Assembly (NCBI GenBank): GCA_907165065.1
Contig: OU015543.1
Coordinates: forward strand, 8,807,501 to 8,871,500
Direction of reading: 5' to 3'
Origin: Caprimulgus europaeus
Taxonomy: Eukaryota > Chordata > Aves > Caprimulgiformes > Caprimulgidae
Length of the DNA: 64,000 nucleotides
Shown here: positions 61,118 through 64,000 of the stretch, one piece after another
Position numbering within the stretch: position 1 is the stretch's first letter
Layout: every line of letters starts with the position of its first letter
Translations under genes and position numbers: made by a program
The notes under the pieces: model-generated
Databases searched by the model: none
The model's input: only the letters and a program-made list of their open reading frames with translations
Told to the model about the DNA's origin: nothing

Positions 61118-64000
61118 ATTTTACGAACCCTGAGCTCCTCGTTGGAGTTCTCCACTCCTTGGTGGTGCCACTTTTGCTCAGAGGGTTAGAGACAGCATGG
61201 AGGGAGCTGCCCTCATTGCACTGTGCTTGCCTCAACTTTCTGCAAATCACATTTCTCTGCCACCACCTGAGCTCCCACCTTACCAGGGAAGCTTGCAAAG
61301 GCAAAGGCAACCCAGGGGTATGTAACAGATTACATAAGAGAAAGAAAAGGAAGAAAAAAAGCAAGCAGAAAATCTTACTAGGCTAACAGACATGCTCATG
61401 GGTCCAGCTAGAGCCACAGTTTGAAATGAGAAGAGAGAGGATGCACCCTTTGCCTGCTCTCACCCAGCCCTGCCGTAGGCATCTTCCCCCTTACTGCACT
61501 GAGCTGCTCTGCAAAGCAAACCCTGCCTTTGTGGCACGCCTAGTTACACCAAAGTGGCAGGTCCCCACGAAAACCACACTGAACATCAAGCACAAAGCTG
61601 ATTTGGGTAGGAATTTCCAAGTTATGCCAGTGTAAAAGGGATGGAGAATCCACCCATCAGCAGTAACAGTGGTGGCTCTCTGAAAGCTCTGCCTGGCCAG
61701 AGGAAACACTATAATCTGGGGAAGGGACATATTAACCAGATTTTCCACATCCAGTCAGACATGCTCACAGGTTATTTGTAAGATGCTGTCACATGGCACT
61801 TGCTTCTCTGCACCCCAGCACGTTCCACTGCAAAGACTTACAAGGGCTGAGTACACAGATTGCCTCCATCATCTGTCATGGAGCAGCAGTAAGTGATACA
61901 CAAAAACTGATTGTTATTGTAATATACCCAGACAGCACAATCCCTTGCAACTAAGAAGAAAAATAAATGAGTAGCAAGTACACCCTACCCTGGGGTAAAT
62001 CAGCATAGCATCATTTATTTAGATTTTGAAAGGAATAATTGCACCTACCCTTGGCTCCAAGTACCCATGTGTAACGGGGCAGACAGCAAAAGCAATTAAA
62101 TTAAACGTCAACAGCATTAAACATCAGTTCTTAACCCTCAACCTCCCCCATCCATCAGCTAACAAGCACCCTGAACTTCCTCCAGAGACCTCCACACCAG
62201 AGCTCTGTGAGGAGCTGCTCCTCCCCACTCTTTAGCAGGTGAATTCATCATCTGCAGCAGGAGAGGAGCAGCCCTTTCTGCAGAGCCAGCCCCAACCCTA
62301 AAGAAAGGGGTGAGTAATTCCTTAAGAGACATTTAGATGAAAAGAACCTGTAAAAACATGCTCCATAAACCCCCACTTTTTAGCTTTATGAGCCAAAGGA
62401 CTTCTAACACCCCCTGTAAGGATGCCTGTCTCACAGGATGGGAGGAGAGTTGGGTTATTTAAAGGTGAGGAGCAAAGGGCAGCATCACTTGCCTGTGCTT
62501 GGAGCAGTGAACATGTTCTCTCACAGCCTAAACACATGAATCCCCCAGTGCAAGAGGGACGATGGGGAAAGCCAAAAGCAGCTGCCGCAGCAGCCCCAGG
62601 CAGTGCACATCTGCCTGTGCCAGCATTGCCATGGGGAGCTGCAGTGGGGGAACACCCCGCAGTCCATTCCTCAGCCTCTCTCAGTCAGAGACAACCTGCT
62701 GCAGCTTTTGGATCTGGATTGTTTTATTCCCCCACGTTCCGCCCGCTCCAAGTTTCCCAGCAGAATTATCACTGGGCTGCTGATGGTCTCTGGCAGCTTC
62801 AGGACAGCTGCCTCCCAGATGCACTGCCTGGCCACGCTCCCCTGTACCCAGCACTGCTTGGATTCAACCCCTGCTCCCTTCCCACCATATGGTCTCTCTG
62901 CTCTTCCCCTCCCTCCTTGCTCAGGCATCTTTCCTGCAGAAGCTTGCAGGGAAATGCAGTCTCCATCCCTCCCTCCACTTTGCTCTGTAAGCGCAGCTCT
63001 TTGTTTGGGGACGCGGGGTGTCTCCTTGGCTGGTGTTAATTAGAAGGGTTGCGTCAGCACGTGTGGTGCTGAGAGCCAGAGGGGTGGTGCTGCCCAGGAC
63101 AGCCAGCATCCATGGTCCTCTCCCAAATAGGATTTGGGCAACACAGGGCTCCCCAATTTTTAGATTGAATGTTGGCCATTTCACAGTGGTGCCTTCCATG
63201 CAGGCAAGGTGCAGAGGGATCAGGCACACCGAGCAGACACACAGCACAGCTGCTCCTCACCACTTTATTTCTCCTTCTACCTCGAGAGGGGAGGGGGAAG
63301 AGAGGCATCAGCATATCTGCTAAATTAGGGCAACTCATACAGCACTGGATGGCTGATCTAACAGCAGAGAAGCAAAGAGGAATACAAAAAAGTGCGGGAA
63401 ATCACGGAGTCATGCAGAGAGAATCCCCAAATTCCTACATAGTTCTTTCCCCCATATCCCAAACAGCTTGCTGGAAAAAATCACATTCAGGTTTCTGAGG
63501 TCTCCAAGAAGAAGAGCTGTGTGCTCCCCAGCCCTGTGCAGAACCACATTTAGCACAAAGATCAAGAGGGAGGTGATCTAAAGACTATATTAAAGCACTT
63601 CCACGCAGCATTCCCTCCCTCCCTATGGTCCCACAGCCCAGGAGGACCAACAGGTGGGGAAGAGGACTTTGGTGTGAGGGGGATGGATAAGACAGGATTA
63701 TGGAGGATGCTTTGGCTGGCTGGCAGGCAGAGAGTGACCGAGTGAGTGAATGAGTGTGTGTGATGATGGCTGAAGCAGTTAAAAGACACTAAAAGAACCA
63801 ACTCCCTCGTGTCTTTCAAGCCTGGAGTCTCCCAGGCCCTTGTGCTCAAAATGGAAATGAAGAATCAATTTCCTCCTCCGAGCTCAGCCCCGTTCTTTCC
63901 TCTTTCCCACTTGTCCCCAAACGCTGCCCAGTTCCCCTGTTAAATTATTGCTGACAGAGCCCTTTAAATTACAATGCAGAATCTTGCACTGCCTAATCCA
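61118..64000. other. CDR2L intron 1, distal part, no feature recognised
   Basis: No CDR2L coiled-coil exon, other gene, or clear repeat was found. Short purine- or TG-rich patches occur (for example 63735-63765, GAGTGAGTGAATGAGTGTGTG). Confidence 0.4.

Noticed and set aside
62422-63043. 205-aa and 146-aa open frames near the window end as possible CDR2L exons
   Set aside because: Neither shows the CDR2L coiled-coil sequence or suitable splice sites; likely chance open frames in the intron.

Overview
The window is nuclear DNA of a bird, most likely a neoavian. The evidence is split vertebrate genes with ordinary GT-AG introns, many CR1 LINE fragments whose 3' end is the typical avian one, and two solo LTRs of a kind common in Neoaves. 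The species cannot be read from the sequence. The gene order OTOP2 - OTOP3 - HID1 (reverse) - CDR2L matches, from memory, the block on human 17q25.1.

Layout. 1-457 holds the last coding exon of OTOP2 (+). 458-8620 is intergenic: a possible OTOP2 3' UTR, one CR1 piece, and a candidate OTOP3 upstream region near 6.9-7.2 kb. 8621-14978 is a complete six-exon OTOP3 (+, 602 aa), with an 8-copy minisatellite in intron 2 and a GC-AG intron 4. 14979-20416 is the tail-to-tail gap between OTOP3 and HID1, with a CR1 and candidate poly(A) signals. 20417-49229 is a complete HID1 on the minus strand: 19 coding exons were joined by hand, giving 796 aa with all exon phases consistent. Its introns carry two solo LTRs and CR1 copies. 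48.7-49.6 kb is the GC-rich HID1 promoter region. 49.6-52.06 kb is intergenic. 52062-52372 is a 311-bp polypurine tract with only two pyrimidines, followed by the GC-rich CDR2L 5' region and CDR2L exon 1 (52808-52886, +). From there to 64000 is CDR2L intron 1, with short duplications, a MIR-like SINE relic and a 1.1-kb CR1 with a decayed reverse transcriptase.

Functionally, OTOP2 and OTOP3 are proton channels of the otopetrin family (tandem duplicates). HID1 is a myristoylated peripheral Golgi protein of the dense-core-vesicle pathway. CDR2L is a coiled-coil cytoplasmic protein. Nothing indicates that they form one pathway; this is ordinary vertebrate synteny. I did not find a new biological system. 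The items most worth a second look are the polypurine tract beside the CDR2L promoter, the E-box-bearing minisatellite, the GC-AG intron of OTOP3, the acidic insertion in the OTOP3 linker, and a 60-bp repeat pair in CDR2L intron 1.
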